In this document: piece after piece, positions 54,462 through 63,814 of the stretch | Numbering within the stretch: position 1 is the first letter of the stretch | How the letters are laid out: each line of letters opens with the position of its first letter | Translations under genes and position numbers: made by a program | Notes under the pieces: generated by a model | Told to the model about the DNA's origin: nothing | Seen by the model: the letters and a program-made list of their open reading frames with translations, nothing else | The model's database searches: none | Source of the DNA: Pseudoteredinibacter isoporae | GTDB lineage: Bacteria; Pseudomonadota; Gammaproteobacteria; Pseudomonadales; Cellvibrionaceae | Reading direction: 5' to 3' | NCBI RefSeq assembly: GCF_011602085.1 | Contig: NZ_JAAONY010000001.1 | Coordinates: 682,001-746,000, forward strand | DNA length: 64,000 nt

Positions 54462-55403
54462 GTGTCCAGTGAACCTATCTATCATATTGCCCGTTTTCAG
54501 CTCGATCTCACCCATCGCCAGCTACGTTTTGCCAATGAACTGGCCAGCGATGATGAGAAGATCGTCCAGTTGCTATTGAGTTTGGTGGGCGCCTATCCGC
54601 AATCCGTGAGTAAGCAGGCCCTATTGGATGAGGTTTGGGGGGACGTGGTGGTGTCAGAGGCCTCTCTGGCCAAACTGGTCTCGGAGGCCAGGCGCCTGTT
54701 CAAGCGGTTTGACCCGGACGCGGAGCTGGTAAAAACCGCCCATGGAAAAGGCTATCGTCTTGGCGTTGAACCCCGCTTGATCTCAGAAAGCACCGCCGGG
54801 CCGCTCAGTGGCCCATCTGAATCCGATGACGTCATGGGTGAGAACGCGGAAAGCATAAGCCACAGTGATAAGAGTCACGGAGTTGGGAATACCCTTTCAG
54901 ATAAGCGTGGCGCCACGAGCCCTGAGCCGGACAAGAAAAGTTCAGCGTTTGTTTGGGTGTTCGTTCTGAGTTTGTCATTGGCTGTCGTTCTCGCTTTCGC
55001 CGGCGGTGCTTATTTCTTTCCGAGAGAAAAAGCGCCGGATTCCATCGAAGGGCGCTGGCAGTTGATTGATAATAATGTAGTTACGAACACGGGCATTAAC
55101 AGCGATGGCTTTCCCTACTGTGAAGATAATGTTGAGTATATGAATGCCAAACTGGTTCGTCGTGATAGCGCCTATTTTATGGTCACGCCGCTTCTGGAGA
55201 TCAATCTGGGTTTGGACATCGAGTATGGAAAAACGGTGTGGGCCAATTTTAGTTATCGTGATGGTCACGGTACTACTCGGACTCAATTGGAACTGATCTT
55301 TGAAAGCCCGAGCAAACTCCTGGGGAAATCCAAGTGGACCTGGGAAATGGACGGAACTGGCGTACTCTGTGAAGGAATCAGCACCATGGTCAGTGAGCGC
55401 TAG
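54462..55403 (+). CDS. Membrane-anchored winged-helix regulator (CadC/ToxR-like)
   Basis: 313 aa, GTG start, the only plausible start codon in frame near the beginning. The N-terminal 105 residues form an OmpR-type winged helix (FQLDLTHRQLRFANE, SKQALLDEVWGDVVVSEASLAKLVSEARRLF, and KTAHGKGYRLG). A Ser/Pro-rich linker follows. One transmembrane helix is near 165-185, then a periplasmic domain (about 195-313) with two Cys (YCEDN and VLCEG) that may form a disulphide. Such proteins bind DNA from the membrane in response to a periplasmic signal. The nearest downstream gene codes for a secreted LRR protein; that link is a guess. Confidence 0.8.
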   Translation: MSSEPIYHIARFQLDLTHRQLRFANELASDDEKIVQLLLSLVGAYPQSVSKQALLDEVWGDVVVSEASLAKLVSEARRLFKRFDPDAELVKTAHGKGYRLGVEPRLISESTAGPLSGPSESDDVMGENAESISHSDKSHGVGNTLSDKRGATSPEPDKKSSAFVWVFVLSLSLAVVLAFAGGAYFFPREKAPDSIEGRWQLIDNNVVTNTGINSDGFPYCEDNVEYMNAKLVRRDSAYFMVTPLLEINLGLDIEYGKTVWANFSYRDGHGTTRTQLELIFESPSKLLGKSKWTWEMDGTGVLCEGISTMVSER

Positions 55404-55867
55404 TTTCAATTTCCTTTTTTCCACATCAGATTTTCTTTTTTGCACGATAAGGCCAGGCCATTCTGGCTATTCAAAAGTTTTCATAAATCATAAAAGCCTT
55501 TCAGGCCTTTGCTGATTGAGACGCTTATGGTGTCACGGTTGGTCAGGCGGCAGTACCTGAAAGGTGACGCTATCTTATTTTTCAGGCCGGTTTGAGAGTC
55601 CCTTCTGCTGCCCTGGCCAATGTCTTCATCCCTATATTCTGGAATGCATCTGTGCTGAAACCTCTGCGACAACATTTAGGGTCTTCAAAGGCACGTCATT
55701 CAAGAAATTTCAAAACTTTTTACAGGCTGTTCAAGTAATCCCTGGGCGCTCTTTTTACCATGCGCGTCAAATTTTAATGGCTCGATAAGTGCGCGTAATG
55801 AAGAAAACATTATTTGGCATTTCTAGAGCGAGTGTTTACTGAATCAATTGTGTTCAAGGATGAGAGG
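55404..55867. other. Gene-free interval (464 bp)
   Basis: Between the membrane regulator and the LRR protein gene. It presumably holds the LRR promoter. A 74-codon open frame (55564-55788) has no ribosome site or recognisable features and is not called. A short imperfect hairpin (near 55493-55512) is the only structure seen. Confidence 0.45.
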
Positions 55868-56893
55868 ATGAAAAAAATCGTATCTGCCCTAATTGTCAGT
55901 GTTTCTATGCAGTGTATGGCGGCTGCCCCTCCTGGTCAGGTCGCGCGCATGCAAAATCTGGATTGTAATGCCGTGGTCAATGCCAGCGTGGCTGACTGCC
56001 TGGCCTTAAGGGATATTTATTTGAATAACGGTGGGGCAAGCTGGACCGGGGCTGATAACTGGGGGGACAACAATGTTGAGCTCTGGGAAGGTGTGAACAC
56101 GCTGGCTGGGCGTGTTACGTTTTTGGGTTTGCAACATGGCCAAAGTGGGCAATTACCTGCGAGCATTGGCAATCTTACAGCGTTGGAGGTTGTTCATATA
56201 AACGCGCCGATTACTGGTGATTTGCCGGCAAGCATAAGCGCCTGGTCAGGTATACGGAATCTGGTTTTATTGGACCAGGTTCGCCTCAATGGTGTCATTC
56301 CCCCGGAGCTTTTTAGCTTAAGCACATTGCGCTTGTTAAGAATAACAACGCCCCATTTTTCGGGCAGTTTGCCTGATGGTTTGTCAGCGTTAACCGCATT
56401 AACTGATCTTGGAATTTCCCGCGGCTCTTATACCGGGAGTATTCCAACAAGCTGGTCGGCTCTGAGCAACTTACAGCGTTTCACATTGAGTCGTACAACT
56501 GTCAGCGGCAGCATTCCCGAATTCCTTTCACAAGTGCCGGGGAGTGTTGAGGTCCCTTTTAATCAGCTTAGTGGCGCTATTCCCGATACATTCGGAACCG
56601 ATTTGGCGACGCCCGATGTCTTTCGTGCGCAGGCCAATTTTCTGGATTCAGATGCGGCGGGAGTCGCGTTGCTGAACACACCGGGACTGCGAGCGTGGGC
56701 GGAGTTTATCGGGCCGGGGCAAGCCAGTTTTCGTACGATAGGGGCTCAGAGAAGTGAGGCGACGGTTCCCTCTGCAAGTGCGGGGAGCGTCGCCTCAGTG
56801 CCGAGCAGCACAACTTGGAGTCTGTCTTTGCTAATGATTGTGATAGCAGGTTTTGCGGGACGCCATTTAAAAACGTCCCGCAGGATTCAGTAA
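55868..56893 (+). CDS. Secreted leucine-rich-repeat protein with CTERM-like sorting tail
   Basis: 341 aa from the ATG at 55868 with AGGATGAGAGG upstream. Signal peptide (KKIVSALIVSVSMQCMAAA). After a cysteine-containing cap (LDCNAVVN, ADCLALRDIYL) come about seven plant-type repeats of the xLPxxLxxLxxLxxL kind, e.g. QLPASIGNLTALEVV, VIPPELFSLSTLRLL, SLPDGLSALTALTDL and SIPTSWSALSNLQRF. The C-terminus has VPSSTTW, a hydrophobic segment (LSLLMIVIAGFAG) and a basic end (RHLKTSRR), which resembles IPTL-CTERM/PEP-CTERM-type sorting signals. It may therefore be anchored or processed at the cell surface. A terminator follows. It may bind another protein or a polysaccharide; that is a guess. Confidence 0.75.
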   Translation: MKKIVSALIVSVSMQCMAAAPPGQVARMQNLDCNAVVNASVADCLALRDIYLNNGGASWTGADNWGDNNVELWEGVNTLAGRVTFLGLQHGQSGQLPASIGNLTALEVVHINAPITGDLPASISAWSGIRNLVLLDQVRLNGVIPPELFSLSTLRLLRITTPHFSGSLPDGLSALTALTDLGISRGSYTGSIPTSWSALSNLQRFTLSRTTVSGSIPEFLSQVPGSVEVPFNQLSGAIPDTFGTDLATPDVFRAQANFLDSDAAGVALLNTPGLRAWAEFIGPGQASFRTIGAQRSEATVPSASAGSVASVPSSTTWSLSLLMIVIAGFAGRHLKTSRRIQ

Positions 56894-56903
56894 ACCGGGT
56901 CAG

Positions 56904-56935
56904 TCAGTGAGCTAATAAAAACTCACTGATTTTTT
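56904..56935 (+). terminator. Intrinsic terminator inside the 3' end of the convergent gene
   Basis: Arms TCAGTGAG (56904-56911) and CTCACTGA (56922-56929) followed by TTTTTT (56930-56935). It ends the LRR transcript. The same bases encode the last codons (ISEFLLAH) of the minus-strand hydrolase gene, so the terminator is embedded in coding sequence. Confidence 0.8.
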
Positions 56936-57833
56936 CCAAGGCCAAATCTGCTTCGGGCAAAAAAGGCGCGAAGCCCTGAAAGACATGGGGCATGTCTGGC
57001 CATAAATCCACCTCCACTTCTGAACCCTGTTCTTTAGCGGCATCGGCAAAAATGATGCTGTCCCCCAGCAGAACTTCCCGCTCACCTGTTTGTAATAATG
57101 TGGGTGGCAACTGGCTTAAATCCCCTTTTGATGGCGACACTAATGGATCGCTTACATCGGCTCCTTGGGTGTAGTTTTCCACCACCAGGGGCAAAAGGTC
57201 TGCATTAATGATGGGGTCAATGGCTTTGTTGGTATGAACCGTTGGGCTGGCAAAATCCAGACTGGTCGCCGGCGAAATGGCGGCGACGGCGTTGGGCAGT
57301 TGAATGCCTTCTTTTTGCAAAGCCAGAACCAGGCTCAGGCTTAAATTACCTCCGGCAGAGTCGCCAGAGACATAAATCTTTTCCGCTTTTTTCTGATCGG
57401 TACGCTCGTTTTCCAACAGCCATTTATAACTGGCGATGCAATCATTTAGACCGTTTGGAAAAGGAAATTCCGGGGCCAAACGATAAGCGATGGCCAGCAC
57501 TTCACAGCCGGTCAGTTCAGCCAGTCGCGAGGTGATAGAGCGATGTGTGGCGGGCGAGCCGGCCATCCATGAACCGCCATGAATGTACAACAGGCGTTTT
57601 CCGGCCTGGCTATTCGGTGCAATGACCCATTCGGAAGTCACATTCAAATCACCGTCACTGGCAATAACCGGGTAAATGCGGGATTTAATGGCGCTGATGC
57701 TGGGATCTGCTGCGCAATACATGTCCAGCAATGCTCGCTTGGCGACGGTTTCGCCGCCGGATTGGCGAGTGGCTGCCGATACGGCTTCCATATGTTCAAT
57801 GACTTGCTGGTATTTTTGATCATCGATAGGCAT
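56904..57833 (-). CDS. Alpha/beta hydrolase of the hormone-sensitive-lipase/acetyl-esterase type
   Basis: 309 aa cytosolic esterase-type protein. Oxyanion motif HGGSW near residues 80-84, nucleophile motif GDSAGGN near 151-157, and the catalytic His in WPDMPHVF near 286-293. The acid is the conserved Asp/Glu about 30 residues before it. The family hydrolyses short acyl esters; no substrate is suggested by the neighbours. Its end carries the terminator for the convergent LRR gene. Confidence 0.88.
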   Translation of the reverse strand: MPIDDQKYQQVIEHMEAVSAATRQSGGETVAKRALLDMYCAADPSISAIKSRIYPVIASDGDLNVTSEWVIAPNSQAGKRLLYIHGGSWMAGSPATHRSITSRLAELTGCEVLAIAYRLAPEFPFPNGLNDCIASYKWLLENERTDQKKAEKIYVSGDSAGGNLSLSLVLALQKEGIQLPNAVAAISPATSLDFASPTVHTNKAIDPIINADLLPLVVENYTQGADVSDPLVSPSKGDLSQLPPTLLQTGEREVLLGDSIIFADAAKEQGSEVEVDLWPDMPHVFQGFAPFLPEADLALEKISEFLLAH

Positions 57834-57876
57834 AGCTGGATTCCTTCGCTGCTACTGGTCAACGCTTGAATGTTTG

Positions 57877-57901
57877 CGTAGAGGAACAGGGTTCCTCTAC
57901 G
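57877..57901 (-). terminator. Perfect hairpin after sstT
   Basis: Arms CGTAGAGGAAC (57877-57887) and GTTCCTCTACG (57891-57901) with a 3-nt loop, 17 bp past the sstT stop. There is no U-tract, so it may be a 3'-end stabiliser or a factor-dependent terminator rather than an intrinsic one. Confidence 0.6.
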
Positions 57902-57918
57902 AGGTTTGAATCAGGGTA

Positions 57919-59160
57919 TTAGCTGTCGCTCTGATCGCCCCAACGCCCTTCGGCGGCGGCAGTGAACACCACATCGGTGGAGCTGTTCAAAGCAGTTTCT
58001 GCTGAATCTTGAACCACACCAATAATAAAGCCAACGGCCACGACTTGCATGGCCACATCGTTATCAATGCCAAACAAGCCACAGGCTAATGGAATCAGTA
58101 ATAGAGAACCCCCTGCCACGCCGGATGCACCACAGGCACAAACTGCTGCGACAACACTCAATAACAGGGCGGAGGCGATGTCCACTTCAATTCCCAGCGT
58201 GTTGACCGCCGCCAGCGTCAAAACCGTAACCGTAATGGCGGCACCGGCCATATTAATGGTGGCACCTAATGGGATGGAAACCGAATAGGTATCTTCGTGC
58301 AAATTCAGTTTTTTACACAGGTTCATGTTCACCGGAATGTTCGCGGCCGAGCTGCGGGTAAAGAAAGCAGTGACGCCACTTTCGCGCAAGCAGCTGAACA
58401 CCAACGGGTAAGGGTTGCGACGGGTGCGGATGAACACAATAATCGGATTGACGATCAAAGCAATGATCAACATGGCACTGAGCAGAACCATCAACAGTTG
58501 TGCATATTCGGCCAGGGCGCTGAAGCCAGTGGTGGCAATGACGCCGGCAACCAAACCGAAGATGCCAATCGGAGCCAGGCGAATAACGACTTTAACGACG
58601 GCAGTAACAGCATCGGCACTGTCGGCCAGAAAACGGCGGGTATTGTCGCTGGCTTGGCGAAGCGCCAGACCGAGACCAATCGCCCAGACTAAAATGCCAA
58701 TAAAGTTACCGCTACTGATAGCATTGATGGGATTGTCGACCATCTTCATCAGGACACCCTGCAAAACCTGGGTGATGCCTTCGGGTGGTGTCAGCGAGGA
58801 TTCGTTCGTTACGAGGGTCAGGCTGACCGGAAAGGTGAAGCTCAGCATAACAGCCACAAATGCCGCCGATACGGTGCCGATTCCATACAAGACCAGAATT
58901 GGCTTCATATGGGTTTGCTGGCCTTTCTGGTGATTTGCCAGGGATGACATGACCAGCACAAATACCAGTACCGGTGCCACGGCCTTCAGGGCGCCAACAA
59001 ACAACGCGCCTAACAAGGACAGCTTCTGACTGAATTCAGGCAGCAGACTGCCGGCAATAATCCCCAGAACAATACCGATGGCAATTTGCAGGACCAGTGA
59101 GCCTTGCAAAAAGCGTTGAAAGGGGGATGGAGATGGTGATGAAGAGGTAGCTGAGGTCAT
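57919..59160 (-). CDS. sstT: Serine/threonine:Na+ symporter SstT
   Basis: 413 aa, eight or more membrane segments of the SLC1/DAACS fold. Close to E. coli SstT along its length: [23 protein letters not shown] (about 47-69), [14 protein letters not shown] (about 148-161), [12 protein letters not shown] and [16 protein letters not shown] (about 276-315), GASGVAGGS (about 348-356) and [13 protein letters not shown] (about 387-399). It imports L-serine and L-threonine with sodium in the inner membrane. A hairpin follows its stop. Confidence 0.96.
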   Translation of the reverse strand: MTSATSSSPSPSPFQRFLQGSLVLQIAIGIVLGIIAGSLLPEFSQKLSLLGALFVGALKAVAPVLVFVLVMSSLANHQKGQQTHMKPILVLYGIGTVSAAFVAVMLSFTFPVSLTLVTNESSLTPPEGITQVLQGVLMKMVDNPINAISSGNFIGILVWAIGLGLALRQASDNTRRFLADSADAVTAVVKVVIRLAPIGIFGLVAGVIATTGFSALAEYAQLLMVLLSAMLIIALIVNPIIVFIRTRRNPYPLVFSCLRESGVTAFFTRSSAANIPVNMNLCKKLNLHEDTYSVSIPLGATINMAGAAITVTVLTLAAVNTLGIEVDIASALLLSVVAAVCACGASGVAGGSLLLIPLACGLFGIDNDVAMQVVAVGFIIGVVQDSAETALNSSTDVVFTAAAEGRWGDQSDS

Positions 59161-59354
59161 CGCGAACCCTATTATTTTGTGAGCAAAGCAGCCCTTGTGG
59201 GGCGTTTCAGTGTACGATTTTGTTCGAATCGATTTGTTAACACAACGATTGAGCCTGAAAATGATTCAATTTGTACTTTTTCAGGTCCTCTCAGGCCCTA
59301 CAATAAAAGCCGGTTTTCAAAATGATAGCGATACGGTGTGAGGAGAAGAAACCG

Positions 59355-60533
59355 ATGAAAATAATAAAAATAAGCGTAATGAGTGTTTTGCTGGTACTGC
59401 TGCTCGCGATGGTTTTAATGCGCCTGTTCGCCCCGGCTATGATTGAAAAAGACTTGAATAAAGTTGTCCCCCATGAGCCCTGGGCAATCTCCGAAGCGGC
59501 AAAAACTCTGCACCAGCAACTCTTAATTGGTGATTGGCACAGCGATTCCACCCTGTGGGATCGTGATCTGAATGAGCATGCCGATCGCGGTCATATGGAT
59601 GTACCCCGTTTGCAGGCCGGTAATGTGGCTATGCAGATGTTTACCAGCGTGACGAAAAGTCCTTCCGGTCAAAACTATGATCGTAATGAAAGCTCTGCCG
59701 GTGACAACATCACCATGCTGGCAATGGTGCAGGGCTGGCCGCTACGCACCTGGAGCAGCCTGGCGGAACGAGCCCTGTATCAGGCGGAGCGTTTACAAGC
59801 GGTGGTCGACAGCAACCCCGATGCCATTCAATTGGTGCGCAATAAATCGGATTTGCAGGCGGTATTGCAGCAACGTCAGCAGGGGAAGAAAACCATTGCG
59901 GCCCTGTTGGGTACCGAAGGCTCACATGCTCTGGATGGCGAGCTGAGTAATATTCGGCGCTTATACGATGCGGGTTTTCGAATGATGGGTTTGCACCATT
60001 TTTTCGACAATAAGCTGGGTGGCTCTCTGCACGGCACCAGTGGTGCGGGGCTCAGTGACTTTGGCCGTAAAGCGGTTGAGCAAATGGAGCAGCTTAAGAT
60101 TATTGTGGATGTTGCCCACTCCTCCGAAGCGGTAGTGCGCGATGTTCTGGCCATGGCGAAACGTCCGGTGGTGGTCAGCCATACCGGCTTTAACGGCCAT
60201 TGCCCGGGGCCACGTAATGTTTCCGATACGTTGATGAAAGACATTGCTGCGCAGGGCGGTTTGATTGCCGTGGGCTACTGGGATGCGGCTGTCTGTGACA
60301 TAAGCCCGGCGAATATTGTAAAAGCCATGCGCTTTGGTATTGATCTTGTTGGGCTCGAACACATCAGCCTTGGTTCTGATTATGATGGCTCCACCGAAGT
60401 GCAATTTGATACCTCTGAGCTTGCCGTCCTGACCGAAGAAATGTTGAAAGCGGGTTTTACGGAAACGGAAATTCGTGCCGTTATGGGTGGGAACATGAAG
60501 CGCTTTCTGCTGGAAAACCTGCCCGTTGAGTGA
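59355..60533 (+). CDS. Membrane-anchored or secreted renal-dipeptidase-like peptidase (M19)
   Basis: 392 aa from the ATG at 59355, which has AGGAGAAG upstream. It opens with a hydrophobic export signal (VMSVLLVLLLAMVLMRL). Zinc-ligand and active-site motifs of family M19 are visible: GDWHSDS (about 60-66, HxD), GTEGSHAL with the bridging Glu (about 182-189), LHHFF near 216, DVAHSSE near 253, VVSHTGF near 276 and GSDYDGS near 335. GGNMKRFLL is near the end. The family cleaves dipeptides, including D-amino-acid peptides. It is followed 36 bp later by lhgO. Confidence 0.9.
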   Translation: MKIIKISVMSVLLVLLLAMVLMRLFAPAMIEKDLNKVVPHEPWAISEAAKTLHQQLLIGDWHSDSTLWDRDLNEHADRGHMDVPRLQAGNVAMQMFTSVTKSPSGQNYDRNESSAGDNITMLAMVQGWPLRTWSSLAERALYQAERLQAVVDSNPDAIQLVRNKSDLQAVLQQRQQGKKTIAALLGTEGSHALDGELSNIRRLYDAGFRMMGLHHFFDNKLGGSLHGTSGAGLSDFGRKAVEQMEQLKIIVDVAHSSEAVVRDVLAMAKRPVVVSHTGFNGHCPGPRNVSDTLMKDIAAQGGLIAVGYWDAAVCDISPANIVKAMRFGIDLVGLEHISLGSDYDGSTEVQFDTSELAVLTEEMLKAGFTETEIRAVMGGNMKRFLLENLPVE

Positions 60534-60569
60534 TGAATGTGATGAAAGCATTGAGCGTAATACATTCCC

Positions 60570-61784
60570 ATGCCGGATTATGATGCCATTATTATCGGTG
60601 CCGGAATCATCGGCGCCGCCACGGCCTCGCGCTTGCAAGAACTGAAGCCCTCATGGCGTATTGCGCTTATCGAAAAGGAAAGTGACTGTGCACAGCATCA
60701 GACCGGGCGCAATTCCGGCGTGATCCATGCGGGGGTGTACTACGCTCCTGGCAGCCTCAAAGCCAAACTCTGTGTCGAGGGTAATCGCCGCACCAAGGCG
60801 TTTTGCCGTGAACATAACATCGCCTTTGATGAATGCGGAAAGTTGTTGGTGGCTTGTCATCAGAAAGAGTTGGAAGGGCTGGCGCAACTGAAGGTGCGTG
60901 CCGAGCAAAATGGTTTGGATGTCGATGTGCTGGACGGTCAGCAGCTTGCTCAACGCGAACCGAATATTCGCGGGCTTGGTGCGCTCTTTGTTCCCGCCAG
61001 TGGGATTGTGGATTACGCCGAAATTTGCCGAAGCCTGTTAAGTCAGTTTCGCGAACGCGGCGGCCAGATTTTCTATGGTTGCGAGGTTCACAAGCTGATT
61101 GAAAAAGAAGGCGAAGTTTGTGTCTTCTACAATGATGCAAATGATTCAGAGGGGCACATCAGTTGCCAGCAGTTGATTGCCTGCTCTGGCATTCAAGCCG
61201 ATAAACTGGTGCAAAGCCTGGGCTTGGACCTGTCCTTCCGTATGATGCCATTTCGTGGGGAATACTTTCAGTTGTCGGCTCGACACAATCAGATAATTCG
61301 CCATCTGATCTATCCCGTGCCTGACCCCAGTATGCCTTTTTTGGGGGTGCATCTAACGCGCATGATTGATGGTTCGGTAACGGTGGGGCCCAACGCCGTT
61401 TTAGCGTTCGGGCGGGAAGCCTACCGTAAGACTCAGTTGTCACTGCCCGATTTGCTGGCGATGGCCAGTTACTCAGGCAGCTATCGTTTATTGGGTCGTT
61501 TTTGGAAGGCGGGGCTGGGCGAGCTGAGAGACAGTATGTTCAAAGGGGCCTACCTCAAGCGCGTGCAGAATTACTGTCCGAGCCTGACAAAAGCGGATCT
61601 TCAGCCGTATCGCGCCGGCATTCGTGCACAAGCTGTTGATCACGAGGGCAACATGATCGATGACTTCCTGTTTGCCCGCAGCCAGCACAGTCTGGTGGTG
61701 TGCAATGCCCCCTCACCGGCGGCAACCTCCGCTTTGCCAATAGCGGATCACATTCTGAAGGCGCTGAATCTGCACCCGGATTAG
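60570..61784 (+). CDS. lhgO: L-2-hydroxyglutarate dehydrogenase/oxidase LhgO
   Basis: 404 aa FAD enzyme of the DAO superfamily that oxidises L-2-hydroxyglutarate to 2-oxoglutarate, passing electrons to the quinone pool. N-terminal FAD-binding IIIGAGIIGAATASRL (residues 7-22), then QTGRNSGVIHAGVYYAPGSLKAKLC-like segment near 44-68, typical for LhgO, and a C-terminal FAD contact near SPAATSAL. The gene follows the M19 peptidase and precedes dbpA after about 160 bp with no clear terminator. Confidence 0.92.
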   Translation: MPDYDAIIIGAGIIGAATASRLQELKPSWRIALIEKESDCAQHQTGRNSGVIHAGVYYAPGSLKAKLCVEGNRRTKAFCREHNIAFDECGKLLVACHQKELEGLAQLKVRAEQNGLDVDVLDGQQLAQREPNIRGLGALFVPASGIVDYAEICRSLLSQFRERGGQIFYGCEVHKLIEKEGEVCVFYNDANDSEGHISCQQLIACSGIQADKLVQSLGLDLSFRMMPFRGEYFQLSARHNQIIRHLIYPVPDPSMPFLGVHLTRMIDGSVTVGPNAVLAFGREAYRKTQLSLPDLLAMASYSGSYRLLGRFWKAGLGELRDSMFKGAYLKRVQNYCPSLTKADLQPYRAGIRAQAVDHEGNMIDDFLFARSQHSLVVCNAPSPAATSALPIADHILKALNLHPD

Positions 61785-61947
61785 CGGACCCGGGGCCTAT
61801 CCTGGGGCGTATAAAGAAGCCAGGAACAGTACCAGCACCCAGCGTCAGTCCAGAGAATTGGCTGGGAATTGATCAAAATAGCATCGCTTTTACCCCGCCT
61901 TTCTGCTACTGTGCGCGCCCTTTAAACGCCCTGCCCTGAGAGATGTG

Positions 61948-63345
61948 ATGAGCCACGAATTTAAACAATTAGCCCTGCGTCCGGAATTACTGGATAACCT
62001 CAATAGCCTGGGGTACCAGGAAATGACTGACATTCAGGCCGCTTGTTTGCCTTTGGCTCTGGAAGGTAAGGATCTGATCGCCCAGGCAAAAACCGGCAGT
62101 GGTAAAACCGCCGCTTTCGCACTGGCGTTGTTGCAGCGATTAAACGTTGAGCGTTTTCGCATTCAGAGCCTGGTGCTGTGCCCAACCCGAGAGTTAGCGG
62201 ATCAGGTGGCGAAGGAGATTCGCCGCCTGGCTCGACGCGTTCACAATATCAAGGTGCTCACTCTCTGTGGTGGTATGCCCATCGGCCCGCAAATTGGCTC
62301 GCTGGAGCACGGCGCCCACATCGTGGTGGGCACCCCGGGCCGCATTCAGGACCACCTGCGCAAAGGCACCTTGGAGCTTGGTAATATTCACAGCCTGGTT
62401 CTGGATGAAGCGGATCGCATGTTGGATATGGGCTTTGCGGATGCAATTTCCGCCATTCTGGCGGAATGTCCAGGTGAGCGACAAACCCAACTCTATTCGG
62501 CAACCTACCCGGAAGGGATCGAAGCAATCAGCCGCCAGTATCAGCGCGACCCACAGCGCATTACGGTCAGCCGCACTCACAGCGAATCGAATATCGCTCA
62601 GCAGGCTTATGCCGTTGAGGGCGGTGAACAGGAAAAAATTGAACTGAGCCACCATTTGCTGGCCAAGCAACAGCCCAGTTCCTGTGTGATTTTTTGTGCC
62701 ACCAAAAAGCAAACCGTCGATATCGCCCAATCACTCAATGAACAGGGCTGGTATTGCCTGGCCTTGCATGGCGATATGGAACAGCGTGAGCGCGATTTAA
62801 GCCTGCTGCGTTTTGCCAACGGCAGCGCTACGGTTCTGGTTGCGACGGATGTGGCGGCGCGTGGTCTGGATGTGGACACCGTAGAGCTGGTGATCAATTA
62901 CGACTTACCCAGAGATGCCGAAGTTTATGTGCATCGAATCGGTCGCACCGGTCGAGCGGGTCGCAGCGGTCTGGCTGTGAGCCTGGTGAATGACCGGCAA
63001 CGACGAGCCATGGGCGATATCGAAGCCTATATTGGCCAGGACATCGAATGGGCCGAACCGCCTCGCGTCGAGGGTATGGCATGGGTGGATCAGCGCCCTG
63101 AAATGATCACCATCGGACTGGACGCCGGTAAAAAGAACAAATTGCGCCCTGGCGATATCCTCGGCGCTCTGACCGGTGAGGCCGGCATTGAAGGTAAATA
63201 CGTTGGCAAGATCAATGTGCTACTGTTCCAATCTTACGTTGCGGTAAAACGGGCCGTTGCCAACAAAGCGCTGAAACAGCTGCAAGCGGGTAAAATTAAA
63301 GGTCGTAAAATCAAAGTGCGTAAGATCAGTCGCCCGAATGTGTAA
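61948..63345 (+). CDS. dbpA: DEAD-box ATP-dependent RNA helicase DbpA
   Basis: 465 aa from the ATG at 61948 (a GTG codon directly before it is less likely). Q motif near LGYQEMTDIQ (24-33), motif I AKTGSGKT (about 49-56), motif Ia PTRELA, DEAD near 153-156, SAT (SATYPEG) near 185, and motif VI HRIGRTGRAGR near 332-342. The C-terminal DbpA-specific RNA-binding domain (about 390-465) has ITIGLDAGKKNKLRPGDILGAL and GKINVLLFQSYVAV, which target hairpin 92 of 23S rRNA. It therefore acts in 50S ribosome maturation. Confidence 0.95.
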   Translation: MSHEFKQLALRPELLDNLNSLGYQEMTDIQAACLPLALEGKDLIAQAKTGSGKTAAFALALLQRLNVERFRIQSLVLCPTRELADQVAKEIRRLARRVHNIKVLTLCGGMPIGPQIGSLEHGAHIVVGTPGRIQDHLRKGTLELGNIHSLVLDEADRMLDMGFADAISAILAECPGERQTQLYSATYPEGIEAISRQYQRDPQRITVSRTHSESNIAQQAYAVEGGEQEKIELSHHLLAKQQPSSCVIFCATKKQTVDIAQSLNEQGWYCLALHGDMEQRERDLSLLRFANGSATVLVATDVAARGLDVDTVELVINYDLPRDAEVYVHRIGRTGRAGRSGLAVSLVNDRQRRAMGDIEAYIGQDIEWAEPPRVEGMAWVDQRPEMITIGLDAGKKNKLRPGDILGALTGEAGIEGKYVGKINVLLFQSYVAVKRAVANKALKQLQAGKIKGRKIKVRKISRPNV

Positions 63346-63383
63346 ATGATCCGGGTATTTGAATAAACAAAAGAGACACACTT

Positions 63384-63662
63384 ATGTCGACAGCCTGCGC
63401 TCGCCACATTCTGTTAAAAACCGAAGCGGAAGCGAAAAAAATCAAACAGCAGCTTGCCCAGGGTAAGGATTTCGGACAGCTGGCCAAACGTCATTCAAGC
63501 TGTCCTTCAGCAAAGAAGGGCGGCAATCTTGGCGAGTTTCGCCGTGGCCAAATGGTAAAAGCCTTTGATGATGTCGTGTTTAAAAAACCCATACTGACCG
63601 TTCATGGCCCAGTTAAAACCAAATTTGGTTATCATTTAATCGAAACGATTTATCGGGACTAG
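63384..63662 (+). CDS. ppiC: Small parvulin-type peptidyl-prolyl isomerase PpiC
   Basis: 92 aa, cytosolic, essentially a single parvulin domain: ARHILLKTEAEA at residues 6-17, DFGQLAKRHSSCPSAKKGGNLG near 29-50, and KTKFGYHLIE near 79-88. It speeds cis-trans prolyl isomerisation. It follows dbpA by 38 bp in the same direction. Confidence 0.93.
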   Translation: MSTACARHILLKTEAEAKKIKQQLAQGKDFGQLAKRHSSCPSAKKGGNLGEFRRGQMVKAFDDVVFKKPILTVHGPVKTKFGYHLIETIYRD

Positions 63663-63814
63663 TTAGTCTGTCCTGAGCATAAACCAAGCTGTTGAAAATA
63701 GCTGGCACGCATTATATGGTGGGTGCCAATCTGCGTCTCTATAGTTGTCTTAAAAACTAGTTTTTTGCAGACGATTTCCAAAATCATATCAACGGACACA
63801 AGGAGTATTTGTCC

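Noticed and set aside
55564-55788. 74-codon open frame before the LRR gene
   Set aside because: No ribosome site and no protein-like features.
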